64,000 nucleotides of DNA from Novipirellula herctigrandis (lineage in GTDB: Bacteria > Planctomycetota > Planctomycetia > Pirellulales > Pirellulaceae): positions 2,321,771 to 2,385,770 of the forward strand of contig SJPJ01000001.1 of assembly GCA_007859835.1 (NCBI GenBank), in the 5' to 3' direction. The notes below the pieces were generated by a model. It did not search any database. It was not told the origin of the DNA and worked only from the letters and a program-made list of their open reading frames with translations. Within the stretch, counting starts at the first letter, position 1; each line of letters begins with the position of its first letter. The position numbers were made by a program, and so were the translations under genes. Positions 1-7,873 of this stretch are shown piece by piece.

Positions 1-1
1 G

Positions 2-877
2 GACGCTACTTTCGAGGACACGACCGCCTATGCGAAGGAGTTGAAAATCTATCACCTGTCCGAGGCTGACAACCCGCCTGCGACGAAGCACATCGACGCC
101 TTCCCGAAAAAATACGGCAGCCTGCCGACCTACGACATGACCTATTTCCAGGACATCTACGATGTCATCAACCGAGAACCGGTCCGCGAACAGGACAAGG
201 CGATGATGGCGCTGCTGGCTGGTATCGGCATCGAGAAGGGCAAACCGTTCGAGCCCACCGCCGATCAGGAAAAAGCGATGCTCGAGGGCCTGTCGCGCGC
301 CTATGACTGGATGCAGGCCTACTTCACCACCGATGGCAAAGCGGTGCTTCCCTGGTGGGAGGACCGGAAATGGTACATGTGGAATTTCGCCGAGGGCCAG
401 GCCGAAGCGGGATTCCCGTATGTGACCGAGGACCGCATTCTGATCGACGAGCGTTCCGGAGGCAGTTTCTTCTGGATTACTTATTTGCCGAAAAACCTCG
501 GCGGCGGCACCTTCTACCTGACCGGGCTTCGCACCGCCGACGGCGAGATGTTCAACGGCAAGGACACCTACAAGCTGACGGTTCCGCCGGACACTCCCGC
601 CAACGACTTCTGGTCCGTGATCGTCTACAGCATGAAATCGAAAGGCTTCGTCGAAGACGTCGATCGGGTTGGCCTGTCCTCCAGACAACTCGATCAGATG
701 AAGAAGAACGCCGACGGTTCGGTCGATATCTACTTCGCGCCAAAGCCGGTTGAAAATTTCGAATCGAACACCATTCCCACTGGCGAGGACTTCTTCCTGC
801 TCTTCCGCCTCTACGGTCCGGACAAATCATTCTTCACCAAAAAGTGGAAGCTCGACGACGTCCAGAAGATTCGGTAA
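2..877 (+). CDS. DUF1254/DUF1214 domain protein, 3' part
   Basis: The frame is open from base 2 with no start codon, so the gene is cut by the left edge; 291 codons are visible before TAA. The visible part matches the C-terminal half of DUF1254/DUF1214 proteins: FWSVIVYSM about 80 residues from the end, then SVDIYFAPKP and FFLLFRLYGP at the terminus, a typical DUF1214 ending. These proteins are usually exported or envelope-associated and have no agreed biochemical role. The signal peptide and DUF1254 half would be to the left. The first ATG-like position at 41 is an internal TTG and should not be taken as the start, because the residues before it (DATFEDTTAYAKE) read smoothly into the protein. 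Confidence 0.85.
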   Translation, partial: DATFEDTTAYAKELKIYHLSEADNPPATKHIDAFPKKYGSLPTYDMTYFQDIYDVINREPVREQDKAMMALLAGIGIEKGKPFEPTADQEKAMLEGLSRAYDWMQAYFTTDGKAVLPWWEDRKWYMWNFAEGQAEAGFPYVTEDRILIDERSGGSFFWITYLPKNLGGGTFYLTGLRTADGEMFNGKDTYKLTVPPDTPANDFWSVIVYSMKSKGFVEDVDRVGLSSRQLDQMKKNADGSVDIYFAPKPVENFESNTIPTGEDFFLLFRLYGPDKSFFTKKWKLDDVQKIR

Positions 878-1922
878 ATCGTTCCAATGCTTAGGCGGCG
901 GCAGCATCGCCCGGCGTTTCTCCGCAGCCTCTTTCATCAACGGCAAGCCAAGGCAGGAACGAGGCAGCCAGGGATCAAAGCAACTCGTGTTTTTATCTTG
1001 CCCCTGACAGTCGCAACCGTCATCGAAAAAATCACGGAGCAGATCATCGCAACAAACGTCATTGCAAATCTGCTCCGACTCTTGAAACAGACCAAATTCG
1101 TCGACCGCCAAATACCGATTGCATGCAATGGTCAGTAGCAGAGCTATGATAATGCGGTGGACGACGGGGCAGTATCTCAAGCCGCTCGGGTAGAGAGTCG
1201 GAGACAATTTCCGAACTTCTCGGGTTGGCGACCCGATCTCGCTGCCACCACAGCACCGCACGCCCCAACAAACACGCCACCCCTTTCACCTGATCCGCCG
1301 GCAATACCGAATCCTGCATCGCGTCTCCCCTCCAAAACAAACCAAACTCAACAAGCCAAACTCAACGACGCCTCTCTGGGTTACTAATGCAAACGGCGCG
1401 AGCGGATTTTCTGGAAAATGGGATCGGAAGCCCGTTGTCCAAAAAATCTCTGCGTCGGTGGGATTCAAATAAGGGCAAGGTCGGCGAGACAAGAGAGTGC
1501 CGAGAGTTCCGGCCCCGAGGGCTTGCAAGGTCGCCCCACCTCCCGCGATGGAGACGCTCCAAACCGAGAGCCAGAGAACCCGGCCAGAAATCGCCGACCA
1601 ATTCGTTTACCCGACCGTCAACCGAAGTTCGTCGAGAAATCGAGAGTTGAGCAAACCACACCTCGCTCAAACCAGCTCTTAACCACTGATGTGAGGGGAT
1701 CGCATCCGTGCCAGGTAAACACGGGCGCAGTATCGGCTCGTTTTTCTTCCCGCTCACGTAATATCGCGTGTTTGTCGTCTTTTGCACGACGTAACGTTGC
1801 TGCCAAACAAATGACAAGTTGACTTTTGTTGCACGTGTGCAACAATTAAATCGTGGCCGATGAGCTGCGGTTTTCTGTCCGATTTGCGAATCAGCCCCTC
1901 CATATAAACCGGACGTGTCGTC
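878..1922. other. long stretch without a confident gene
   Basis: About 1 kb between the DUF1254 gene and the Xre/Fic pair. Short overlapping frames exist on both strands but none has a convincing domain. The one worth naming is a leftward frame over about 860-1150 that encodes a hydrophobic stretch (RIIIALLLTIAC) followed by a Cys/Asp-rich tail. It could be a small secreted protein, or chance. The palindrome at 1826-1845 near the right end is the only clear regulatory signal. Confidence 0.5.
1826..1845. promoter_or_regulatory. operator-like palindrome upstream of Xre/Fic
   Basis: TTGTTGCACGTGTGCAACAA: two perfect 9-bp arms separated by two bases, lying 78 bp before the Xre start. Xre-type antitoxins commonly repress their own operon from such a site, so this is the likely autoregulatory operator. 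That role is inferred from position and symmetry. Confidence 0.6.
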
Positions 1923-2300
1923 ATGGTCCTTCACGAAATCGTTGCCCGCATCCAAGTACGAAAACGAGAGCTCGATATCTCAGTTTCGGATCTCGCGCGC
2001 CGCAGCGGCGTTTCGCGGGCCACAGTCATTCGGATTCTCGGCGGTGAGGACTACGAATTCTCGTTCGCAAACTTGCAGGCCATTCTGCTCGCCTTGGGTA
2101 TCTCTCTCGAACTAACAGAGATTCCCGCCAAGCAATTCCGAGATCAGATTGCGACCGCAAAAGCCAAACGTTTGATCGCGCTCACGCAGGGCAATGTGGC
2201 TCTCGAGTCTCAAGCTGTCTCGCGGGCTTCGGCTCAATCACATCTCGAAGAAGCGAAAGCTCGTATTGAATCGTCCAGTCGAAAACTGTGGGCCTCATGA
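1923..2300 (+). CDS. Xre-family HTH protein, antitoxin-like partner of Fic
   Basis: 125 residues. An HTH_3 fold sits at about residues 8-62 (ISVSDLARRSGVSRATVIRI is the recognition unit), followed by a helical tail rich in Ala, Glu and Arg. The stop TGA overlaps the ATG of the next gene (ATGA at 2297-2300), so the two are translationally coupled. This arrangement matches the 'mobile mystery protein A/B' gene pairs, in which A is an Xre regulator and B a Fic protein. The likely role is DNA-binding antitoxin and autorepressor acting at 1826-1845. I see no clear Fic-inhibitory [S/T]xxxE[G/N] motif in it, so inhibition may work differently or only at transcription. Confidence 0.8.
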   Translation: MVLHEIVARIQVRKRELDISVSDLARRSGVSRATVIRILGGEDYEFSFANLQAILLALGISLELTEIPAKQFRDQIATAKAKRLIALTQGNVALESQAVSRASAQSHLEEAKARIESSSRKLWAS

Positions 2301-2932
2301 ACGCTGGTCGTGGCAAAGGCAAGAAGCTTGGTTCGAGCGGCAAAGATGACGACACGCCGTTTGATGGATCGGGTCTCAAGCTCAAGACGATCAAAACACG
2401 GCGCGAGCTCAACGACGTCGAGTTTGCGTCGATCCTTCGCGTCACCGAGAAATACCTGCTCTCGAAACCATCTCGGAAGATTGCACCGTTCAGTTTTGAT
2501 TGGCTTCTCGGACTCCACCGTGAGATGCTTGGTTCGACCTGGAGTTGGGCAGGCGAAATCCGATCAACGGAAAAGAACTTCGGAGTGAGTCCCAACATCA
2601 TCGCAGCGGAGCTCGGGGTGATTGCGATGGAGGCCGACAAGAGACACAACGAAACGGGCGCTCTCGTGATCGCGACCGCTGCTGAGTTTCATCACCGCGC
2701 GGCTTGGGTTCATCCCTTTGAAGATGGCAATGGTCGGTGGGCTCGACTCTTGGCGAATGTGTGGCTGATGCAACACGACCAGCCAGCAACGCTCTGGCCG
2801 GCGACCAACTTGCGAAACACCGAAAGTCCGATTCGCGATGAGTACATTGCTGCGATCAAAGAGGCCGATGCACGAAACTACGGGCCATTGATTGACCTAC
2901 ACCATAGGTTCAGCGAAGACACCACAACCTGA
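2297..2932 (+). CDS. Fic/DOC family protein (mobile mystery protein B-like)
   Basis: 211 residues from the ATG at 2297, chosen over the GTG at 2288 because it forms an exact ATGA overlap with the Xre gene. The Fic catalytic loop HPFEDGNGR is complete at about residues 139-147, with the essential His and both Gly residues. Fic proteins usually transfer AMP (or another phosphate-linked group) to a hydroxyl on a target protein; the target here is unknown. Upstream, WSWAGEIRSTEKN is the ligand-flap region typical of mobile mystery protein B. A second, broken copy of this gene lies at 43672-43910, so the module has been mobile or duplicated in this genome. Confidence 0.87.
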   Translation: MNAGRGKGKKLGSSGKDDDTPFDGSGLKLKTIKTRRELNDVEFASILRVTEKYLLSKPSRKIAPFSFDWLLGLHREMLGSTWSWAGEIRSTEKNFGVSPNIIAAELGVIAMEADKRHNETGALVIATAAEFHHRAAWVHPFEDGNGRWARLLANVWLMQHDQPATLWPATNLRNTESPIRDEYIAAIKEADARNYGPLIDLHHRFSEDTTT

Positions 2933-2950
2933 AGGAGCCGAAGAATTACG

Positions 2951-3838
2951 ATGCCCAGTTTCACTCCCACTCAAGGTCGCTACCTATCCTTCCTATTGGC
3001 CTACATCGAGGGATTCGGTTTGCCGCCGGCCGAATCGGAAATCGCGAACGCGTTGAAAGTCTCACCGCCATCGGTCAACCAGATGATGAAGATGCTGGAA
3101 AAGAAGGGCCTAATCCAGCGGCAAGCTGGTGTTGCGCGTTCGATCGAGATCCTGATCGACCGGAGTGAGATTCCCATGTGGACGGGAAAGCGAATGACGC
3201 GAACCGTCACTGGTTGGGCTTCAACGAAACCTCGTGTGACAAAAACGGAGCTTGCCCAGCAATCGAGATCAAGTCAAACGGTTTATCAATTCAAGCTATC
3301 TCTCCGTGGTATCAAGCCGCCGATATGGAGACGCATTGAAACCCTGGACGTCACACTCGCCAAATTTCATGAAGCCATCCAAACTGCGATGGGCTGGACC
3401 AATTCTCATCTCCACGCGTTCGAGTTTGGCCGAGTCCGCTACACCGATCCGAGAATGCTCGACGATGTGTTTCCCGACCCATCCGAAAAGTCGTACGGGA
3501 AAATGAAGATCAGTGACCTGATTAAGCAACACGGTCCGAAGCTGAGACTCATCTACTTGTACGATTTCGGCGACGGATGGGAGCACGATGTATTGCTCGA
3601 GAAAACGACCACTCGTCAACCGGCAATATGCTATCCACGCTGCCTAGCCGGAAAACACAATTGTCCACCGGAGGATGTTGGTGGGATCTACGGTTACGAA
3701 CACTTCCTAGACGCGATCGGTAATCCCGAACACGAGGAGCACGACGACTTCACGGAGTGGGCTGGCGAATTCGACGCCGAGGCATTCGATCTCGATGAGA
3801 CCAACGAAGCGATGCGTGTCGGGCTCCCATCGTGGTGA
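2951..3838 (+). CDS. LexA-type HTH fused to PRiA4 ORF3-like domain
   Basis: 295 residues. Residues 1-65 form a winged helix of the LexA N-terminal kind (AESEIANALKVSPPSVNQMM, then KGLIQRQAG). From about residue 105 the protein is a plasmid pRiA4b ORF-3-like domain: YQFKLSLRGIKPPIWRRI, the W(T/N)xxHLHxF motif (WTNSHLHAFEFG), YLYDFGDGWEH and a Cys-containing GGIYGYEHFLDA block. That domain is common near integrated elements and its function is unknown. It begins 18 bp after the Fic stop on the same strand and may be cotranscribed. ATG at 2951 is preceded by GGAG at 2934-2937. Confidence 0.85.
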   Translation: MPSFTPTQGRYLSFLLAYIEGFGLPPAESEIANALKVSPPSVNQMMKMLEKKGLIQRQAGVARSIEILIDRSEIPMWTGKRMTRTVTGWASTKPRVTKTELAQQSRSSQTVYQFKLSLRGIKPPIWRRIETLDVTLAKFHEAIQTAMGWTNSHLHAFEFGRVRYTDPRMLDDVFPDPSEKSYGKMKISDLIKQHGPKLRLIYLYDFGDGWEHDVLLEKTTTRQPAICYPRCLAGKHNCPPEDVGGIYGYEHFLDAIGNPEHEEHDDFTEWAGEFDAEAFDLDETNEAMRVGLPSW

Positions 3839-4133
3839 CTCCAACTTTCAACTCGAAGCAACCGCACTCGTTCAATCAATGTCTCTGTGCCCATCGACTT
3901 ATTTGGTTTCGCTGTCTCTATGACTTTCGTTTGACACGGTAGAAGACGGGCTTCGTGAAGCAAATCAAATAACCCAGCCCAAACGGCAGTTCGAGAAGGG
4001 GGCAACCTGTCCGAGAAAACAGTCTCTAAGCCATTACCCGGGTTAAGTAGCGGCTATGCAAAAACGCCGTGATTTACAGTGTAAAACGCATCTGGAACGG
4101 CTTTTTCTTGACGCAAAAGTTCGTGAAATTCGT
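3839..4133. other. intergenic region before repeat copy A
   Basis: 295 bp between the PRiA4 gene and the dispersed repeat. No gene seen. A GGGTTAAGTAG stretch around 4039 might be a degraded left end of the repeat element (compare GGGTTATGAAGT at 51963), but the match is weak. Confidence 0.4.
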
Positions 4134-4310
4134 TGAATGCGGGAACCGGGCACCCTTCAAAAGGTCTCTCCGCACAAAGTTATCCACAACGGTCGTCTAA
4201 CCGCCCTCTTACAAAAAAGTGGTAAACCCCTGCGAAACATGCGTTTCCGGCCAACGTTGATAAAAGCCTGTGCCCTGCGAAATACTCAGACTTCATACCT
4301 CAGTAATGAC
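4134..4310 (+). repeat. dispersed repeat, copy A (DnaA-box-like core)
   Basis: Shares long blocks with 20130-20277 and 51976-52147: AGGTCTCTCCGCACA, an exact TTATCCACA at 4180-4188, AAAAAAGTGGTAAACCCC, and a right end CTGCGAAATACT...ACTTCATA. It is the most diverged of the three at the right end. It lies between convergent genes (PRiA4 and the kinase), with its right end about 110 bp from the kinase stop. Confidence 0.85.
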
Positions 4311-4419
4311 GATGAAATAGGGCAGAGCGACGAAGATGCTGTCGATAAACAAAAAGCCTCTTTCGGCAGCAAGCGGCGAAAGCTCTCCTCGATCAACTGG
4401 CCCTCGAACCATCTTTCCA

Positions 4420-6948
4420 CTACAGCGTGTCGTTTGTGGATGCATCGTCATTTCGTTCGGTGAACAGCTCGTGAATGATTTGTTGAGTCTGAACCGCAAA
4501 GGGATGTAGCCTTGAGTCCGCGTCGATGGCCTCCATGTCTGCGACTGCGGATGCGATTGCTTCGCGTTCCGCGTTCGCGTTTCCCTGTTGGCGATGCACT
4601 TCAGCGAGACTTCGATATAGCAACGCTCGCCAGCATCGGTGGGGCATGCTGTCGGGCGATGCATCGACCAACGACGACTGGATGGCAATTGCCTTTTCGA
4701 GGCGTTCCTGTCCGAGGGCAAAGTCGCCATCCGAACGAGCGAGGCTCGATAGCTTGTGCAGGATATGAACTTCCGAGACTGCAAACAGTTGTGTCTTGGG
4801 ACTGCTGGACCGGAGCGGTTGCAATTCGGCGAGCGCTTCGTGAAGTCGCTCGTTCGCTTCTTGGGCCAATCGTTCAGAACCGAGCTGTCGTCGCAGATTC
4901 ACGCTGGCGAGTACTTCGACCAGGGCAAATCGAACGCGGGAATCGCCTGGTGCTTGAGTGAGTCGTTCACGCAGGATTTCGGTCGCTGTTAAGAACTCTG
5001 ACTGTCGAACCGCTGGCCGTTTTGCTCGACGTGAAGTTGCAAGATGAATCCGCGCTCGAAGCACGGCAACTTCACTGGCGTCATGTTCGGAGGGATTCCA
5101 TTCGCTAAGTAGCGAATTGGCGGCCGACAATCGCTCCCGTGCGATTCGCGATTGGGCCGGCCAGCCAGATTGGTCGCGGTGACGCTGGGGAGGCGGATCA
5201 CCTAGTGAAACAAACGCATGCGCTAGCTGCAGTTTCAGCCGATCGTCGGGATCGGCGACAGCTTCGCCGCACTGGATCGCCATTGCATAGGCTTTGTCCG
5301 AGTTCGCGTAGTCCAATTCCAGTGCGTAGACTTTGCCAAGCTCGTTGTGCAAACGCGCAATCCGAACCTGTTTCTCGATGGTTGGCAAACCAGCCAAGTC
5401 GCCGCGTGTCTCCAAAAGTTCAATGCTTTGGTTGAGAGTTGTGATTGCAGCGTCTGTCTGTCCGAGTTGTTGTTGTATCTGGGAAAGCCGAAGGCTCGCT
5501 TGAATCATTTGCCGAACAATGTCAGGCCGAGTTGGAGACTGGTTAGCAAGCCGCTGGTACAGTGGTTGGATGTTTTCTAACACGCTTGCAGCATGCGGCG
5601 ATGGGTTCAGCAGAAATTGTGCCGAATCCATTTCTCCCATATCCCCCATTGCGGATGCCGGGATGGAAACGACGTCCACAACGCCGTCGAGCGATTGCAG
5701 TGCAAGATCAACGGTTTGTTCGGATTGTGCGAGCGCCCTGCTGGTTCGCTTGTTGGCGTCGGATGTCATCGCTAACCCGACCGACGACGCGACGGTTGCG
5801 ACCAGCATCGACACGATTGCGATGCCGGTGACGACAGCGAGCTTCGGGTTGCGACGACACCAACGAACAAGTCTCTGTAACGCCGTTGTGCGTCGAGCAA
5901 GAATTGGCTCGTCTTTCAAAAAGCGTTTCAGATCGTCTCGCAGATCGGACGCCGATTGATACCGATGTGCTGGCTCAGGATTGATCGCTTTGGCAACAAT
6001 CGTTCGCAAGTCCGTGGGAACGTCGGCGCGAACATCCCCCAGTGGCTTGATGAGATGAAGCTTCACGGCCTCTGGCAGTTGATGCGGCGTTAGGTCTTTG
6101 AAAGCGGGGGTTCCAGCCAGTATTTCGTAGAGTGTTAATCCAACACCGTACACGTCTGATCGCTCATCCGATTGTCCTTGGAAACGTTCCGGTGCCATGT
6201 AGCGTGGACTGCCGCTGAGCGCTTGCGTCATGGTCGGATCGTCTTGCGTGTTCCGCGCAAGTCCGAAGTCGGTCAGTTGCGCGACGCCATCTTCGTCAAT
6301 AAGGATATTGGCGGGTTTCACGTCGCGATGAAGCACGCCGTTTCCATGAGCGTAGGCGAGCCCATCGGAAATTTGGGCGGCGATTTCAGCAGCCGCGCGG
6401 CAGTCGTATGACGGTCCCTCTGTTGTGATACGTCGATCAAGCGACTCGCCGCGAATGAGTTGCATCACCAAATAATGCGTTCCATCGCACTGGCCTGTCC
6501 CGAAGATTGGCACGATGTTGGAATGGTGCATCGCCGCAGCAGTGCTCGCTTCGCGCTCAAAACTTTGTAAGGCGTTGTCGTCTAGCAAAGATTGCTTTGG
6601 CAGAACCTTGATCGCGACACGGCGTCCAAGTGACTCTTGTTCTGCTTCATAAACGATTCCCATGCCGCCACGTCCGATCTCTCGCTCGAGCCGGAAATCA
6701 CCAAGTCTTTCAAATACTCGCCCCGCAAGTGTTGCACTTCCGTCGTGTTCGACTTGCTGGTCTACCTTGACCTTTTCGACCGAAAGTACCAACGGAAAGA
6801 CGCGCCGGATTGGTTCGCTCAAATCGGGATGGCGACTGGCGTATTCTTCCACGGTGGGTCGATCACCACTTCGATAACGTGCTACGAAGTCGCTGGCGAG
6901 GATATCGACCGTTGAATAAGTGTCGTCGTCGATGTCAGTGGGTGTCAT
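4420..6948 (-). CDS. Membrane-anchored Ser/Thr protein kinase with TPR-like tail
   Basis: 842 residues. The kinase domain (about 86-345) has every key element: glycine loop GRGGMGIVY (92-100), VAIK lysine 114, catalytic loop HRDVKPAN (207-214), DFG (227-229) and MAPE (251-254). One membrane span (about 369-394) follows, so the kinase is cytoplasmic and the C-terminal half exported. The C-terminal 430 residues are helical with TPR-like repeats and probably bind a partner or ligand. This PknB-like layout is greatly expanded in planctomycetes, where kinases often sit beside ECF sigma genes, as here at 10219. The real neighbours may have been separated by insertion of the RAYT transposase at 7019. 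The target is unknown. Confidence 0.93.
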   Translation of the reverse strand: MTPTDIDDDTYSTVDILASDFVARYRSGDRPTVEEYASRHPDLSEPIRRVFPLVLSVEKVKVDQQVEHDGSATLAGRVFERLGDFRLEREIGRGGMGIVYEAEQESLGRRVAIKVLPKQSLLDDNALQSFEREASTAAAMHHSNIVPIFGTGQCDGTHYLVMQLIRGESLDRRITTEGPSYDCRAAAEIAAQISDGLAYAHGNGVLHRDVKPANILIDEDGVAQLTDFGLARNTQDDPTMTQALSGSPRYMAPERFQGQSDERSDVYGVGLTLYEILAGTPAFKDLTPHQLPEAVKLHLIKPLGDVRADVPTDLRTIVAKAINPEPAHRYQSASDLRDDLKRFLKDEPILARRTTALQRLVRWCRRNPKLAVVTGIAIVSMLVATVASSVGLAMTSDANKRTSRALAQSEQTVDLALQSLDGVVDVVSIPASAMGDMGEMDSAQFLLNPSPHAASVLENIQPLYQRLANQSPTRPDIVRQMIQASLRLSQIQQQLGQTDAAITTLNQSIELLETRGDLAGLPTIEKQVRIARLHNELGKVYALELDYANSDKAYAMAIQCGEAVADPDDRLKLQLAHAFVSLGDPPPQRHRDQSGWPAQSRIARERLSAANSLLSEWNPSEHDASEVAVLRARIHLATSRRAKRPAVRQSEFLTATEILRERLTQAPGDSRVRFALVEVLASVNLRRQLGSERLAQEANERLHEALAELQPLRSSSPKTQLFAVSEVHILHKLSSLARSDGDFALGQERLEKAIAIQSSLVDASPDSMPHRCWRALLYRSLAEVHRQQGNANAEREAIASAVADMEAIDADSRLHPFAVQTQQIIHELFTERNDDASTNDTL

Positions 6949-6970
6949 AACGCGGTATTATTGACTAAAA

Positions 6971-7027
6971 GTGGGATAGGCTTCGAGCCTGTCATTTCAA
7001 AGAAAACAGCCTGGAAGCCTATTCCAC
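6971..7027. repeat. REP palindrome, family 1, copy 1
   Basis: Imperfect inverted repeat with the arm GTGGGATAGGCTTCGAGCCT and its mirror ending CCTATTCCAC. It is the most degenerate of four copies. It overlaps the 3' end of the RAYT gene: the stop codon TAG of that gene is read from the right arm. Confidence 0.9.
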
Positions 7028-7726
7028 CGGTTTCGTGATGGCGTCGCCCGGTTTCAGATCCAGTTGTTTCCGCAGTCGTGCTGACGACCAGTGATAATCA
7101 TCGGCATTCGTTACCAGTCCGGCGACGACAGGGTTTTGTTCTATGTAGTGGATGATTCGCATCAGTTCCGCTTCGTCTCGGACAACATGATCAAAAGTTT
7201 CCGTCTGCCAAAATGCCCCTGAATGGCAAAGCGTTCGGTTGCACTGCGTGGCCGTGAAGCTTTGGATGCTATGCGAAATCGCTTCTCGCGGTGTCTTACG
7301 GCGAGCCTTGCCGGCTTGCTCTACCGCCAGCTCACTTGCCCATGTTTCGTCTGGTAGGAACACCCAATGATGATGACTTGGCATAACGACAAATGCGTAG
7401 AGCCGATATCGCTGATCCGCGAAATGCAGAAACGCGTTCTGTACGATTCTTGCCAAGCGATGATCTTTCAGGTGCTGAACAGGCGCGGCACCGTCAAGCA
7501 GCGAATCGACCAGCTTGAAGATCAGTTTATGCTTTTTCAGTTCCCATTCCTCCGGTGTGACATCTTCGGGAGCAGATCGATTGCTAAGTTCTTCGCGGTA
7601 GCTGCGAATTTTTCTCAAACCCGCCGCTGACAAGCTGCCGCTCAAACAAGCCGTTATAAACGTTGGCTTTCCCTCGACATCCACATGCGGCAAATTGCGA
7701 CGCCGAAAAATCCACTCATCAGCCAT
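7019..7726 (-). CDS. REP-associated tyrosine transposase (RAYT)
   Basis: 235 residues, Y1-type HUH transposase-like. The metal-binding HUH motif appears as PSHHHW at about residues 115-120. The candidate catalytic tyrosine is in the block FDHVVRDEAELMRIIHYIEQ, the RAYT signature, followed by NPVVAGLV. The charged tail after DYHWSSA is typical. It should nick single-stranded REP hairpins. Both flanks carry the REP, and the last codons plus stop are made of REP sequence. It sits between the EF-hand gene and the kinase gene, all leftward, and may be an insertion into a sigma/kinase neighbourhood. Confidence 0.9.
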   Translation of the reverse strand: MADEWIFRRRNLPHVDVEGKPTFITACLSGSLSAAGLRKIRSYREELSNRSAPEDVTPEEWELKKHKLIFKLVDSLLDGAAPVQHLKDHRLARIVQNAFLHFADQRYRLYAFVVMPSHHHWVFLPDETWASELAVEQAGKARRKTPREAISHSIQSFTATQCNRTLCHSGAFWQTETFDHVVRDEAELMRIIHYIEQNPVVAGLVTNADDYHWSSARLRKQLDLKPGDAITKPVE

Positions 7727-7741
7727 GCTGAGTTCTCTAAG

Positions 7742-7799
7742 GTGGGATAGGCTTCCAGCCTGTTATGGCAATGAACGACAGGCTGGAAGCCTATCCCAC
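7742..7799. repeat. REP palindrome, family 1, copy 2
   Basis: Near-perfect inverted repeat: GTGGGATAGGCTTCCAGCCT, a short spacer, and the complement ending GCCTATCCCAC. It lies just upstream of the RAYT start. Confidence 0.92.
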
Positions 7800-7873
7800 G
7801 TTCAAATCCTCTGGTTCAACCTAAGCCGCACCTATTCATTTTTCATTTGTCAATTTAGCTTTTTCAATCCTTA

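Larger units (their letters stand above)
6971..7799 (-). mobile_element. REP-flanked RAYT unit
   Basis: A RAYT transposase gene bracketed by two family-1 REP palindromes (6971-7027 and 7742-7799). REP-RAYT units like this are thought to be domesticated relatives of IS200/IS605, with the transposase acting on its own REP hairpins. Two further copies of the same REP (10149-10208 and 15226-15283) lie nearby without a transposase. Confidence 0.8.

Noticed and set aside
827-1261. leftward 144-codon frame with a hydrophobic segment and Cys-rich tail
   Set aside because: Overlaps the end of the DUF1254 gene; no family, no clear start. A small secreted protein remains possible.
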